Source of the DNA: JBBRMW01 sp965246845 | GTDB lineage: Bacteria > Chloroflexota > Anaerolineae > Aggregatilineales > UBA2796 | NCBI GenBank assembly: GCA_965246845.1 | Contig: CBDFFR010000014.1 | Coordinates: 1-64,000, forward strand | Direction of reading: 5' to 3' | DNA length: 64,000 nt | Notes under the pieces: generated by a model | Told to the model about the DNA's origin: nothing | Databases searched by the model: none | What the model saw: the letters and a program-made list of their open reading frames with translations, nothing else | Translations under genes and position numbers: made by a program | Shown: positions 18,088-27,323 of the stretch, one piece after another | How positions within the stretch are numbered: the stretch's first letter is position 1 | Layout: every line of letters starts with the position of its first letter

Positions 18088-18717
18088 ATGCCCAACCTTT
18101 TGATCTCCAATCACCCGCTGATCAAGCATAAACTCGCGATCCTGCGCAGTGTCGATACCCCGCCCCCGCAGTTCCGCCAACTCGTGCGCGAGATCGGGAT
18201 GATGCTTGCGTATGAAGCAACCAGCGACCTCGCGCTCAATGATGTCACCGTCACAACCCCGATGGGGCAGGCGCGCGGCGAAAAATTGCAAAACGAGGTT
18301 GGTCTCGTCCCGATACTGCGTTCCGGCCTCGGTATGGTCGATGGCGTGTGGGAGATGATCCCGGTCGCGGAAGTGTGGCATCTCGGCCTCTACCGCGACG
18401 AAAAGACGCTGCGCCCGGTCCAATATTACAATCGGCTCCCGCCCAAACCGCGCGTGCAGCTTGCGCTCGTGCTGGACCCGATGCTCGCGACGGGCGGCTC
18501 CGCGATTGCGGCGGTCGATATTCTCAAGGAGTGGGGCGTCCCGAAGATTAAATTTGTGGGAATGATCGGCGCACCGGAAGGCGTCAAGGCGCTCTCCGAC
18601 GCGCACCCGGAAATCGATATTCACCTCGCCGCGCTAGATGATCGCCTGAACGAGATCGGGTTTATTGTCCCCGGTCTGGGTGACGCGGGCGACCGCCAGT
18701 TCGGGACGGGACACTAG
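18088..18717 (+). CDS. upp: uracil phosphoribosyltransferase
   Basis: 209 residues, the usual Upp length. Makes UMP from uracil and PRPP in pyrimidine salvage. The PRPP loop is LVLDPMLATGGSAIAAV; VPILRSGLGMVDG and the C-terminal PGLGDAGDRQFGT uracil-binding segment are characteristic. The start ATG follows GGAGGAGCGCCC. Its stop overlaps the end of the convergent gene by four bases. Confidence 0.97.
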   Translation: MPNLLISNHPLIKHKLAILRSVDTPPPQFRQLVREIGMMLAYEATSDLALNDVTVTTPMGQARGEKLQNEVGLVPILRSGLGMVDGVWEMIPVAEVWHLGLYRDEKTLRPVQYYNRLPPKPRVQLALVLDPMLATGGSAIAAVDILKEWGVPKIKFVGMIGAPEGVKALSDAHPEIDIHLAALDDRLNEIGFIVPGLGDAGDRQFGTGH

Positions 18718-19547
18718 GCGCCGCTTACAGGCTCGGCCTTGCGATAGCGGGCGACGTTCATCATCTGCGCCGATAAATCGACAAGAAGTTGCACGTTCGG
18801 AATCTTCCAGACGTAGGGTCCAACTTCATCTTCCTGAAAACCGTCTACGCGCCGTACAATCAATCGATTGTGCCGAATACGAACGTTTTCTATCTCCCTC
18901 CAGCCGTAAACCTGACCATTCGCTTGCCGGAGCATGTCATTCGAGATGTGGATCGGTCCAAATGTCATACGCTCTCCTGCCTCTAATGCAGCAAGCGCAC
19001 CGGGGAACATCTTTTTCGTGATGATGGCCTCCAGCTTCTCGCCAAGTTCCCAAACTTCGCGAATTTGATCGTCTAAAACAATTTCACGCCCGTCCTTCAG
19101 CCGTATTTGGTACGAGTGCGTGGTACGGTCATAATATTTTCTGACGGTTATCAGGCTGCCAATCTGCAAGCGTGAGTAGAACGACCGGACTTTGCCACGT
19201 ATCGATTCGATTTGCTCCCATACCACCGTCTTCACCGCATGATTTTTTTCGATCTCGATCCCGTTTTCATAAAGCCGAACGAACTCACGGCGATAGACAA
19301 CCGCCGAAGCAAATCCCAACATAGCAAGTAGACCGAAAATGAAGGCGAAGATGGAATCGAAAATCGATAAAAACTCATCTGACGGGAAGCTGCGTGGTGT
19401 ACCGGCGGCAAGTGTTAAAAACATGAAGCAAATGGCGAGGCTGATAATTGACATAAACACACCGATATAGAGACGACGCGGCGAACTATATTCGGCGAGT
19501 TTGGAACCTAATTCGTGCCTTGTTTCGATATTCACAGCAAACCTCAT
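18714..19547 (-). CDS. membrane protein with PH-like domain (DUF6585-like)
   Basis: 277 residues. Two membrane spans near the N-terminus (about 28-47 and 67-88), then a cytoplasmic beta-rich region resembling bacterial PH domains: RLYENGIEIEKNHAVKTVVWEQIESIRGKV and RLKDGREIVLDDQIREVWELGEKLEAI. The architecture resembles DUF6585 proteins of unknown function; family assignment is from the pattern only. Base composition looks more AT-rich than its neighbours. Convergent with upp. Confidence 0.7.
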   Translation of the reverse strand: MRFAVNIETRHELGSKLAEYSSPRRLYIGVFMSIISLAICFMFLTLAAGTPRSFPSDEFLSIFDSIFAFIFGLLAMLGFASAVVYRREFVRLYENGIEIEKNHAVKTVVWEQIESIRGKVRSFYSRLQIGSLITVRKYYDRTTHSYQIRLKDGREIVLDDQIREVWELGEKLEAIITKKMFPGALAALEAGERMTFGPIHISNDMLRQANGQVYGWREIENVRIRHNRLIVRRVDGFQEDEVGPYVWKIPNVQLLVDLSAQMMNVARYRKAEPVSGA

Positions 19548-19641
19548 GAGCCGAGCAAGTTAACTGCATGATCCTTGTGATTATACTTTTGAAAACAGCT
19601 CTGGTCTAAAATTGTCGAAGACGCGCATTGTTTGCGCAGCA

Positions 19642-20454
19642 TCAAAGCTCGTCATGCTCGAAGCCATGATACGCCGTCCCGCGCCCCGCGCCCATCTTCC
19701 AGCCCGCCGCCGCGCGTAATGCCCCTTCAACATACTTCTGCGAAATTTCGACTGCTTCAGGCACAGCATGACCTTTCGCGACTTCGGCGGCAATGCTGCT
19801 GGCGAACGCGCATCCGACGCCGCGCGGGTTGACCTGTGCCGCGACGCGCGCAATGGTGAATTCATAGAAGCGCTCGCCGTCGTAGAGTAGATCGAGGATC
19901 GTCTCGCCCGGCAGGTCGCCGCCTTTGACCAGCACATAGCGCGGTCCGAGGGCGTGGATTGCTTGCGCGGCGGTTCGCATCTCGTCCCGATTGGTGATGT
20001 CCGCCTCGCTCAGGATCGCTGCTTCCCGTAGATTCGGCGTGACAATCAGCGCGTGCGGGAAGAGGTCTTTGCGGTAAGCATCCAACGCTTCGTTGCTGAC
20101 CAGCCGTCGCCCATCGCCCGCGATGAGGACGGGATCGACAATCAAATTTGTGATGGCATACTGCCGCGTCTTCGCGGAAACAACCTGAATAATTTCAGTG
20201 GTGTGCAGCAGCCCGGTTTTAACCGCATCCGCGCCGATGTCCGAAAGCACTGCGTCGATTTGCGCCGCAACAAATTCCGGCGGGAGCGTTTGCAAGCCGT
20301 GAATGCCGAGCGAGTTTTGCGCAGTGACGAGCGTGAGCGCGGACATCCCGTAGACGCCGCGCGCCGCGAAGGTCTTGAGGTCGGCCTGCACGCCTGCCGC
20401 GCCGCTCGAATCGGACCCGGCAATCGCGAGGACGCGCGGAATTTGAGCAGCCAT
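19642..20454 (-). CDS. thiD: hydroxymethylpyrimidine/phosphomethylpyrimidine kinase
   Basis: About 270 residues of the ribokinase-like ThiD family, which phosphorylates HMP and HMP-P for thiamine synthesis. RVLAIAGSDSSGAAGVQADLKTF is the signature start; LVKGGDLPGE and NPRGVGCAFASSIAAEVAKG carry the anion hole region (the usual GTGCTFSSA is here GVGCAFASS). The open frame begins at 20577, but residues before MAAQIPRVL are shadow sequence of carA, so the ATG at 20454, just after the carA stop, is the start. Fourth gene of the Cdd1-argH-carA-thiD operon. Confidence 0.93.
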   Translation of the reverse strand: MAAQIPRVLAIAGSDSSGAAGVQADLKTFAARGVYGMSALTLVTAQNSLGIHGLQTLPPEFVAAQIDAVLSDIGADAVKTGLLHTTEIIQVVSAKTRQYAITNLIVDPVLIAGDGRRLVSNEALDAYRKDLFPHALIVTPNLREAAILSEADITNRDEMRTAAQAIHALGPRYVLVKGGDLPGETILDLLYDGERFYEFTIARVAAQVNPRGVGCAFASSIAAEVAKGHAVPEAVEISQKYVEGALRAAAGWKMGAGRGTAYHGFEHDEL

Positions 20455-20455
20455 G

Positions 20456-21619
20456 CTATGGGGTTGCGTGTTCGTGTGCGACCAAATCCACGAATTGATC
20501 AAAGAGGTTGAGTGCGTCGTGTGGACCCGGTGCGGCTTCCGGGTGATACTGCACGCTGAACATTTTGAGCGGTTCACAGGCCAACCCTTCGATCACGCCG
20601 TCGTTCAGGTTGAGGCGCGTCACAACCGTATCAGCGGGCAGCGTCCCCGGCGTGACGGCGAAACCGTGATTGTGAACGGTGATGCTCACGGCCTCGTTCT
20701 GCGTATCGATCACTGGCTGGTTGGAGCCGCGATGCCCGAATTTCATCTTGTGCGTTTTGCCGCCGAGCGCCAGCCCCATGATCTGGTGTCCGAGGCAAAT
20801 CCCGAACATCGGGACCTTGCCCGCGAGGTCGCGCACCGCATCGATAGCGTAGGTCGCGGCGGCGGGGTCGCCTGGTCCGTTGGAGAGGAACACACCATCC
20901 GGCTTCTGCGCGAGGACATCCGCCGCGCTGGTCTGCGCCGGGACGACCGTAACACGCATTCCCCGGTCGGTGAAGAGCCGCAGAATGTTCCGCTTGATCC
21001 CGTAATCGTAGGCGATAATGTGCGGCGCTTCCAGCGCGAGGTGCGGTTTGCGCGCGGCGTCATACCAGCGCGGATCGTTTGGCTGCGTCCAGTGGTACGG
21101 CTCTGCGCAGGTTACTTCCGGCACGAGGTCGAGACCATCCATGCCGACCCAATCCTGCGCCATTTTCAGCAGCACTTCGGGATAAAGCGCCGCTTCCCCA
21201 TGCGCGATGACGCCGCGCATCACGCCGCGCGTGCGCAGATGGCGCACCAATGCGCGCGTTTCGACTTCTGCGATACCGATCACGTTCTGCTCACGCAGGT
21301 ACGCATCGAGTGTATGCGTCGCGCGCCAGTTCGAGGTACATGGGCTGAGTTGGCGCACCGCAAACCCGGCTGCCCAAACACGGTTGCTCTCCGGGTCCTG
21401 CTCATTGACGCCGACGTTGCCGACCTGCGTTACTGTCGAGGCGATGATCTGGCGGTGATAACTGGGATCGGTCAGGACTTCCTGATAGCCAGTCATCGCG
21501 GTGGTGAAGACGACTTCACCAACGGTTGCGCCCGTCGCGCCAAACCCGACGCCGGGGTAAATCGAGCCATCTTCCAATACGATTGCTGCGTTATTGGCTT
21601 GCTTGTTCACGTTGTTCAT
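20456..21619 (-). CDS. carA: carbamoyl-phosphate synthase small (glutaminase) subunit
   Basis: 387 residues. Supplies ammonia from glutamine to CarB for pyrimidine and arginine synthesis. N-terminal small-subunit domain (LEDGSIYPGVGFGATGATVGEVVFTTAMTGYQE) and C-terminal class I glutaminase with the nucleophile in FGICLGHQIMGLALGG and the His/Glu pair in VQYHPEAAPGP. The start ATG overlaps the argH stop by one base. carB is not in the window. Confidence 0.97.
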   Translation of the reverse strand: MNNVNKQANNAAIVLEDGSIYPGVGFGATGATVGEVVFTTAMTGYQEVLTDPSYHRQIIASTVTQVGNVGVNEQDPESNRVWAAGFAVRQLSPCTSNWRATHTLDAYLREQNVIGIAEVETRALVRHLRTRGVMRGVIAHGEAALYPEVLLKMAQDWVGMDGLDLVPEVTCAEPYHWTQPNDPRWYDAARKPHLALEAPHIIAYDYGIKRNILRLFTDRGMRVTVVPAQTSAADVLAQKPDGVFLSNGPGDPAAATYAIDAVRDLAGKVPMFGICLGHQIMGLALGGKTHKMKFGHRGSNQPVIDTQNEAVSITVHNHGFAVTPGTLPADTVVTRLNLNDGVIEGLACEPLKMFSVQYHPEAAPGPHDALNLFDQFVDLVAHEHATP

Positions 21620-23034
21620 TATGGATTTTCTTCATTGCTATCGCTGAAGGCTCTTCTGGCAAGATTAATTTGCTGCCGAACTGCCTCCGGCGCGGTCCCG
21701 CCGATCTGGTTGCGCTTGCGCACCGAGGACATGAAATCATACACCTCGTACACGTCTTCCTGAAAGGCTGGACTGAGCGATTGATATACCTCAAAAGGCA
21801 GTTTGGAGAGCAGCGTATTCGTTTCAAGGGAGCGGCGTACCAGCTTGCCGACGATGCCATGCGCCTCGCGGAACGGCACGCCACGCATCACGAGGTAATC
21901 CGCAACGTCGGTCGCAAGCATTCCTTCATCCAGCGCCGCGCGCATCTTTTCCGGGTTGAAGCGCAGCGTTTGCACGGCTCCGGTGATCGCGGGGAGCAGC
22001 GTGAGCAGCGTATCGGCGGCATCGAAAACGGGTTCCTTGTCTTCCTGCAAGTCCTTGTTGTAGCTGCTGGGCAGCCCTTTATAGGTGACGAGAAAGCCCG
22101 TCAGGTTGCCAATCACGCGCCCCGCCTTGCCGCGCGCAAGTTCAAATATATCCGGGTTCTGCTTCTGCGGCATGATGCTGGACCCGGTAGTGTAGCGCTC
22201 ATCGAGGTCGATGAAGCCGAACTGCGGCGAACTATACAGGATCACGTCTTCCGCGAAGCGGCTGAGGTGGATCATCAGCATCGACGCCGCAAACAGGAAT
22301 GACGCGGCGAAGTCGCGGTCCGATACACCATCGAGGCTGTTTTGCGTCGGACCAAAAAAGCCCAATTCAATCGCGAGTGCTTTGCGATCCACAGGATAGG
22401 GCGTCCCCGCGAGCGCACTTGAACCCAGCGGCGATTCGCCCGCAAAATCCAGCGCCACTGCAATTTGTACCAGATCGCGGCTCAACATCTCTACGTAGCT
22501 CATCAACCAGTGCGCAGTGGTAATCGGCTGCGCAGCACGCATGTGCGTATACCCCGGCATGAGCGTTTCGGTATGTGATCCGGCGACTTCTGCCAGTGAC
22601 CGAATTAAGTCTGAAATTCCGACGTAAAGTTTTCCAACAGCGTCGTGAACCCACAACCGAAAATCCGTCGCAACCTGATCGTTGCGGCTGCGCCCGGTGT
22701 GCAGTTTGCCCGCGACGGCTCCAATCAGTTCGGTCAGGCGGCGCTCGACGGCGGTATGAATATCCTCGTCGCCTGCCGCAAATGTAAACGCCCCCGCCTC
22801 GAACTCGGCGCGGACTTTTTCCAATCCACTCGTGATTGCAGTTGTCTCCTGTGCGTTCAGGATGCCCGCGAGTCCGAGCGCCCGCGCCCAGGCGATACTG
22901 CCGCGTATATCTTCGGCAACCATGCGCTTGTCGAAGGGCAGCGAGTCGTTCAGGCTGCGGAGCGAATCGGCGGCGGCGGCTTCGTACCGGCCATGCCATT
23001 GCGTGTTCGATTGTTGGGGTTTGTCGTTGTTCAT
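21619..23034 (-). CDS. argH: argininosuccinate lyase
   Basis: About 471 residues. Cleaves argininosuccinate to arginine and fumarate. Family signatures HTGRSRNDQVATDFRLW, TLMPGYTHMRAAQPIT and the mobile loop GSSIMPQKQNPD with the catalytic serine are all present. The ATG at 23034 overlaps the Cdd1 stop in an ATGA arrangement, which is better than the longer frame to 23070. Grouping with carA makes an arginine-biosynthesis unit. Confidence 0.97.
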   Translation of the reverse strand: MNNDKPQQSNTQWHGRYEAAAADSLRSLNDSLPFDKRMVAEDIRGSIAWARALGLAGILNAQETTAITSGLEKVRAEFEAGAFTFAAGDEDIHTAVERRLTELIGAVAGKLHTGRSRNDQVATDFRLWVHDAVGKLYVGISDLIRSLAEVAGSHTETLMPGYTHMRAAQPITTAHWLMSYVEMLSRDLVQIAVALDFAGESPLGSSALAGTPYPVDRKALAIELGFFGPTQNSLDGVSDRDFAASFLFAASMLMIHLSRFAEDVILYSSPQFGFIDLDERYTTGSSIMPQKQNPDIFELARGKAGRVIGNLTGFLVTYKGLPSSYNKDLQEDKEPVFDAADTLLTLLPAITGAVQTLRFNPEKMRAALDEGMLATDVADYLVMRGVPFREAHGIVGKLVRRSLETNTLLSKLPFEVYQSLSPAFQEDVYEVYDFMSSVRKRNQIGGTAPEAVRQQINLARRAFSDSNEENP

Positions 23035-23327
23035 ATCAGCGCGTCTGTGCGTTGCTTCCAGTTCCACCATTTGAGCAGTTCGGGATCGTGCTGCTCATGG
23101 GAAGCGAAGTATACCGCACAGCGCAGAACATAGAGCATACAGCGGTCGATCTGCACGCCTTGCATTTCGCACATTTCGGCGTAGAGCCGTTCCGGGTCGC
23201 GCCCGTCGAGGTCGGAGACGGAGTTGATCCCGATGTTGCGCAGGTCCTGCGCGATGGATTTGCCGATACCGGGAATACTGCGCAGGCCGCGCAGCGCGGG
23301 AGATGTGATATTGACGACTTCGACCAT
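23031..23327 (-). CDS. Cdd1-like helix-hairpin-helix protein
   Basis: About 98 residues from the ATG at 23327, seven bases after AAGGGGG. The N-terminal part has a helix-hairpin-helix (ALRGLRSIPGIGKSIAQDLRNIGINSVSDL), followed by DPERLYAEMCEMQGVQIDRCMLYVLRCAVYFA. This matches the 'pathogenicity locus' Cdd1 family, whose role is unknown; HhH suggests nucleic-acid binding. First gene of the argH-carA-thiD operon and overlapping argH by four bases. Confidence 0.8.
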   Translation of the reverse strand: MVEVVNITSPALRGLRSIPGIGKSIAQDLRNIGINSVSDLDGRDPERLYAEMCEMQGVQIDRCMLYVLRCAVYFASHEQHDPELLKWWNWKQRTDALI

Positions 23328-23363
23328 CGGAAAACCCCCTTGTTTTGCGCTGGTAGGAAGAGG

Positions 23364-23369
23364 ATTATA
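23364..23369 (-). promoter_or_regulatory. -10 element of the Cdd1-argH-carA-thiD operon
   Basis: Perfect TATAAT on the minus strand (ATTATA at 23364-23369), about 37 bp before the start at 23327. No good -35 is visible. Confidence 0.45.
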
Positions 23370-23489
23370 GCACAAAACAGAACGGATGTGCATTACATCT
23401 GCATCAAGGAGTTGCGAGTGTTTTCTCCGTCGCTGCATTGTAATGAATTGAGTAAAAATCGGATTTCGTAATCGTTACTTTTCTTACGG

Positions 23490-23714
23490 TCAGTAGTGCG
23501 ATTTTGATTTTGCAAAAGAGCGCGCAATTGTGCAACGGAACAAGCCATATTCGGGATCGGCAATTTCATGCACGCGTTCTTTGCCAACCTGAGCCAACCA
23601 AATTTTCATTGGCTCCGCTTTTGGAGAAGGGACAGATTGACTCAGACGAAGGATTTGTTCAGTATCCAATTGTCTCTCTTGCCTCTGCTCTTGTTCGGCT
23701 TCGCTAATATCCAC
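23490..23714 (-). CDS. possible small protein, 74 residues
   Basis: AT-richer stretch between the Cdd1 operon and clpC. The minus-strand frame encodes a short charged N-terminus (MDISEAEQEQRQERQ) and EPMKIWLAQVGKERVHEIADPEYGLFRCTIARSF. No family recognised and no convincing ribosome site. It could be a remnant gene or non-coding. The remaining sequence from 23370 to 23489 holds nothing I can identify. Confidence 0.25.
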   Translation of the reverse strand: MDISEAEQEQRQERQLDTEQILRLSQSVPSPKAEPMKIWLAQVGKERVHEIADPEYGLFRCTIARSFAKSKSHY

Positions 23715-23739
23715 AGCACCTTATTCGGCCTTTTTCCAA

Positions 23740-23837
23740 GGTAAACGCATCAAAGTTAAAAGCAGGGACCAGACACATAGGTCTGCCCCCTGCAAAGCCG
23801 CGCATTTTCCGGCGTGGGGTCGGATGAATCCGACCCC
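23740..23837. repeat. composite intergenic repeat with two palindromes
   Basis: GTAAACGCATCAAAGTTAAAAG at 23741-23762 precedes a GCAGGGaCcAGAC...GTCTGCCCCCTGC palindrome (23762-23792), then GGGGTCGGAT/ATCCGACCCC (23816-23837), a perfect 10-bp inverted repeat with a two-base spacer. The left flank and palindrome are a diverged copy of the element at 39974-40022. Confidence 0.75.
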
Positions 23838-23845
23838 ATTCCAGT

Positions 23846-26320
23846 CTAGTTTTGTTCGGCGTCCTTGCGGACCGGTAGTTCATAGGTCGCGCCTTCCTGC
23901 TTGTGGAAGGTCACACCGCTTTCATCCGCATCCACGAGAACGACATCGCCGCGATGGAAGGTTCCCTTGAGCAGTTGCACCGAGAGCGGGCTTTCCACGA
24001 AGCGCTGAACTGCGCGCTTGAGCGGGCGTGCGCCGAACTGCGGATCGTAGCCCTGCCGTGCCAGCCAGACGCGCGCCGCGTCGGTCAGCTCGACCACGAG
24101 GCCGAGTTCGCCGAGACGATCCGCGACCAGCGCCATCTGGAGATCGACCATCCGCTGCACCTGCTCCAGCGTGAGCGGGTTGAAGATGATGATCTCATCG
24201 ATGCGGTTGAGGAACTCTGGCCGGAAGGCGTCGCGCAGCGCACGCTCGATCTTCTTGTGGTCAGCGACGAGTTCCGGGTCGTTGTTCGGGATGAAGCCAA
24301 GCGCCCCGCCGCGCTTCGCGTAATCCGTGCCGAGGTTGCTCGTCATGATGATCACGCTGTTGCGGAAGTCCACCGTGCGGCCTTGCCCATCCGTCAGGCG
24401 ACCATCATCCAGCACCTGTAACAGTGCGTTCCAGACATCCGGGTGCGCCTTCTCGATCTCATCGAAGAGGATCACGCGGTACGGACGGCGGCGCACCGCT
24501 TCCGTGAGCTGCCCGCCCTCTTCATAACCGACGTATCCCGGCGGCGCACCGAACAGGCGGCTGACAGTATGCTGTTCGCGATACTCGCTCATGTCGATCC
24601 GCACCAGCGCGTCTTCGTCATCGAAGAGGAATTCGGCCAGTGCCTTCGCCAGTTCGGTCTTGCCGACGCCGGAAGAACCGAGGAAGATGAACGAACCGAT
24701 GGGGCGGCGCGGGTCCTTCATACCGCTGCGGGCGCGGCGGATCGCATCGGCAACAGCGGCAACGGGTTCATCCTGCCCGATGATGCGCTCGTGCAGCACG
24801 TCTTCCATGCGCAGCAGCTTTTCGGATTCGGTCTGCAACATCTGGTTGAGCGGGATGCCCGTCCAGCGCGCGACGACTTCCGCGATGTCGCTGGCGTCTA
24901 CGACTTCATCCAGCGTGTTTTCGCTGCGCCATGCTTCCGCTGCGGCTTCGTAATCGCGCTCGGTTTGCAGCCGTTCCATTTTGAACTGCGCGGCGCGTTC
25001 GTAGTCGCGCGCGAGTCCGGCGGCTTCTTCGTCAGCGGTCACGCGGTCCAGTTCGGTCTTGAGCGCCTTGACGTGCGGCGGCATACTATACAGTGCGACG
25101 CGCAGCTTGGCCGCCGATTCATCCAGCAGGTCGATGGCCTTATCCGGCAAGCGGCGGTCGGTGACATAGCGCGCGCTCAACTTGACAGCGGCGATGATCG
25201 CCTCTTCGCTATAGCGGACCTTGTGGTGCGCTTCGTAGCGAGGCGCGAGGCCACGCAGCATTTCAATCGTCGTTTCCTCGCTCGGCTCTTCAACGAAGAT
25301 CGGCGCGAAACGGCGGTCGAGCGCGGAGTCCTTTTCGATGAACTGGCGATATTCATCCAGCGTGGTCGCGCCGATGCAATTGAGTTCGCCACGTGCGAGC
25401 GCCGGCTTCATCATATTGCTCGCGTCGAGCGCGCCCTGCGCCGCGCCCGCGCCGACGACCTGGTGCAGTTCGTCAATGAAGAGGATGATCTCGCCTTCGG
25501 AGCGCTGCACTTCCTCGATAGCGGATTTGAGCCGCTCCTCGAATTCGCCCCGGAAGCGCGACCCGGCGATCATCGCGCCGAGGTCGAGGCTGATCACCTT
25601 TTTGTTCAGCAATGGTTCAGGGACATCGTGGGAGGCGATGCGCTGCGCCAGCCCTTCGACGATGGCCGTCTTGCCGACGCCTGCCTCGCCAATCAAGACC
25701 GGGTTGTTCTTCGTGCGGCGGCTCAGGATTTGGATCACGCGCAAAATTTCGTTATCGCGCCCGATTACCGGATCCAGCTTGCCTTCCTGCGCCATACGGG
25801 TCAGGTCACGGCTATATTTTTCAAGCGTGCGGTAGCGGCTCTCGGCCTGCGGGTCCGTCACGCGCTGACCGCCGCGAATGTCCTTGATCACATCGAGGAC
25901 ACGCTCACGCGAGACGCCCGCTTCCTTCATGATCTTGGCGATGGAGGTGCGCGTCTCGGTCAGGATCGCGAGGAAAAGGTGTTCCGTGCTGATGTATTCA
26001 TCTTTCAGGCGGGTGGCTTCTTCCTGCGCGACTTCCAGCACGCGCTTCACGCGCGGCGTCATGAAGACCTGTCCGACGCCGCCACCGTAGATGGTCGCCT
26101 TCGGGCTGGCTTTCAGGATTTCATCGAGTTTGTAGCTGATTACGGCCTCGTCAACGCTCATACGCGCGAGGATTTGCCCCGTCACGCCTTCCGGCTGTTC
26201 AAGGAGCGCGAGCAGGAAATGCTCCGTATCGACCTGATTATGTCCATAGCGTTGGAGTATTTCATAGGCGCGTGCGGCGGCATCCTGCGCACGCTCGGTA
26301 AATCTGTCAAATCGCATCAT
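23846..26320 (-). CDS. clpC: ClpC-type AAA+ unfoldase of the Clp protease
   Basis: About 824 residues. Unfolds proteins for ClpP and disaggregates them. N-terminal double Clp-N repeat (FDRFTERAQDAAARAYEILQRYGHNQVDTEH); first AAA domain with GEAGVGKTAIVEGLA and LFIDELHQVVGAGAAQG; a UVR-like middle region (ADEEAAGLARDYERAAQFKMERL); second AAA domain with GSSGVGKTELAKALAEFLF and ILFDEIEKAHPDVWN. The start is MMRFDRF at 26320/26317; five extra residues in the open frame to 26335 are not conserved. No McsA/McsB or CtsR neighbours. No CIRCE element was seen upstream. Confidence 0.95.
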   Translation of the reverse strand: MMRFDRFTERAQDAAARAYEILQRYGHNQVDTEHFLLALLEQPEGVTGQILARMSVDEAVISYKLDEILKASPKATIYGGGVGQVFMTPRVKRVLEVAQEEATRLKDEYISTEHLFLAILTETRTSIAKIMKEAGVSRERVLDVIKDIRGGQRVTDPQAESRYRTLEKYSRDLTRMAQEGKLDPVIGRDNEILRVIQILSRRTKNNPVLIGEAGVGKTAIVEGLAQRIASHDVPEPLLNKKVISLDLGAMIAGSRFRGEFEERLKSAIEEVQRSEGEIILFIDELHQVVGAGAAQGALDASNMMKPALARGELNCIGATTLDEYRQFIEKDSALDRRFAPIFVEEPSEETTIEMLRGLAPRYEAHHKVRYSEEAIIAAVKLSARYVTDRRLPDKAIDLLDESAAKLRVALYSMPPHVKALKTELDRVTADEEAAGLARDYERAAQFKMERLQTERDYEAAAEAWRSENTLDEVVDASDIAEVVARWTGIPLNQMLQTESEKLLRMEDVLHERIIGQDEPVAAVADAIRRARSGMKDPRRPIGSFIFLGSSGVGKTELAKALAEFLFDDEDALVRIDMSEYREQHTVSRLFGAPPGYVGYEEGGQLTEAVRRRPYRVILFDEIEKAHPDVWNALLQVLDDGRLTDGQGRTVDFRNSVIIMTSNLGTDYAKRGGALGFIPNNDPELVADHKKIERALRDAFRPEFLNRIDEIIIFNPLTLEQVQRMVDLQMALVADRLGELGLVVELTDAARVWLARQGYDPQFGARPLKRAVQRFVESPLSVQLLKGTFHRGDVVLVDADESGVTFHKQEGATYELPVRKDAEQN

Positions 26321-26335
26321 TCCGGGTATCTGCAC

Positions 26336-26681
26336 TTTCCGACAGCAAAGGCTATCGAACAGACTTCTTTGTTGATGGAAGTATACGGGGGGTTGATCAG
26401 ATTTGTATCAGAGGGGAGTATGCGCGGTGTTAGAGATCAGAAGTTGCGGACGCCAAGAATGGCGTCCCTACAGCAGCGAAGCGCGGGGCTGAAGCCACCG
26501 CGCTGAACGTAGGCTGCTCAAGCTGGCGCGTGCTTCTGGGTACGCTGTGTCGGTCGAGTGCCTGGTTTTAGCCCGGCTGCTTCAGCACCGGGCGGCGCTG
26601 AATACCCAGCCCGTACAGAGTGCATAACACGCTCTAGATGCGAACGGGACGGGCAAGCCGCGGCCCCTGCGTATTCAAAAG
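26336..26681. other. gene-free stretch with several palindromes
   Basis: About 345 bp before the YsnF gene. It holds GGACGCC...GGCGTCC at 26448-26467, a GC-rich block at 26480-26610 with GCGGGGCTGAAGCCACCGCG and GGCTGCTTCAGCACCGGG, and a GACGGGCAAGCCGCGGCCCC element at 26648-26667. No coding potential of its own; an opposing frame across clpC runs into it but is a shadow. Confidence 0.6.
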
Positions 26682-27227
26682 CTAGTCGGTGAGTTCGGTA
26701 TTCTGGGCGGTACGGCGCAATGGCTGCGCATCGACCGGGATGCCGAACGCGGATTGCGCAGCACTGGAAGGCAGCCGCTCGACATTGACTGTCTGGCGAC
26801 GCAACGTGACCTGTTCCGTGTATTCGGTCTGCGTGATCTGTTTGGTCACGCGGATTTCCTCGCGCAGGATGTAACGCTTGGTGATGATGACTTCTTCTTC
26901 CACCACCGGGATGATCATCGTGTTGCCGTCGTCCTCATAGCGCACCTGCGGGATTGCGTCGATAACGCGGTTCAGCGGGACGTGTTCGACCTGTACCTGC
27001 TCGTGGTAGAGCGGTTCGGTTACGGTCTGTGGCGCGCTCTGCACACCGAGCGTAATCCGCACGATGCCATCCACCACTTCACGGTGTTCGACGCGCAGTT
27101 GTTCTTCGACAATCGGGATGATCAGTTCGCCGCGCTCCTCGATGATTGCGTCCCAGTTTTGGGTCGCGCGCGTTTCGGCAACAATTGGCTGGAGTTGATC
27201 AAGGTCGTGATTGATTTGATCGGTCAT
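26682..27227 (-). CDS. YsnF/DUF2382 stress-associated protein
   Basis: 181 residues from MTDQINHDL at 27227. Two imperfect DUF2382 modules: ELIIPIVEEQLRVEHREV and MIIPVVEEEVIITKRYILREEIRVTK, ending in the typical QTEYTEQVTLRRQTVNVERL. The family is linked to general stress response in Gram-positive and related bacteria; no enzymatic activity is known. The larger YsnF gene lies directly upstream, separated by a strong stem-loop. Confidence 0.85.
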   Translation of the reverse strand: MTDQINHDLDQLQPIVAETRATQNWDAIIEERGELIIPIVEEQLRVEHREVVDGIVRITLGVQSAPQTVTEPLYHEQVQVEHVPLNRVIDAIPQVRYEDDGNTMIIPVVEEEVIITKRYILREEIRVTKQITQTEYTEQVTLRRQTVNVERLPSSAAQSAFGIPVDAQPLRRTAQNTELTD

Positions 27228-27257
27228 AGCGTCCTCGTCTGAGATTGAAATGAAACC

Positions 27258-27289
27258 GGGGAAGCAGACACCCAACTGCCTGCTTCCCC
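27258..27289. terminator. 10-bp perfect stem-loop between the two YsnF genes
   Basis: GGGGAAGCAG (27258-27267) and CTGCTTCCCC (27280-27289) pair perfectly around a 12-base loop. On the minus strand it is followed by GGTTTCATTT rather than a true U-run, so it may be an intercistronic stability or attenuation hairpin. Confidence 0.5.
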
Positions 27290-27323
27290 AAAAAGAGAAT
27301 GACGTGACCCCGCAGGTCAGCGA

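Noticed and set aside
23393..23587. 64-residue minus-strand frame
   Set aside because: Overlaps another weak frame, no ribosome site and no family; left as non-coding.
24443..26506. 687-residue open frame opposite clpC
   Set aside because: Shadow of a conserved gene; low-complexity Arg/Asp/Phe composition and no recognisable domain.
26321..26681. CIRCE/HrcA operator upstream of clpC
   Set aside because: No TTAGCACTC inverted repeat could be found; only dispersed palindromes.
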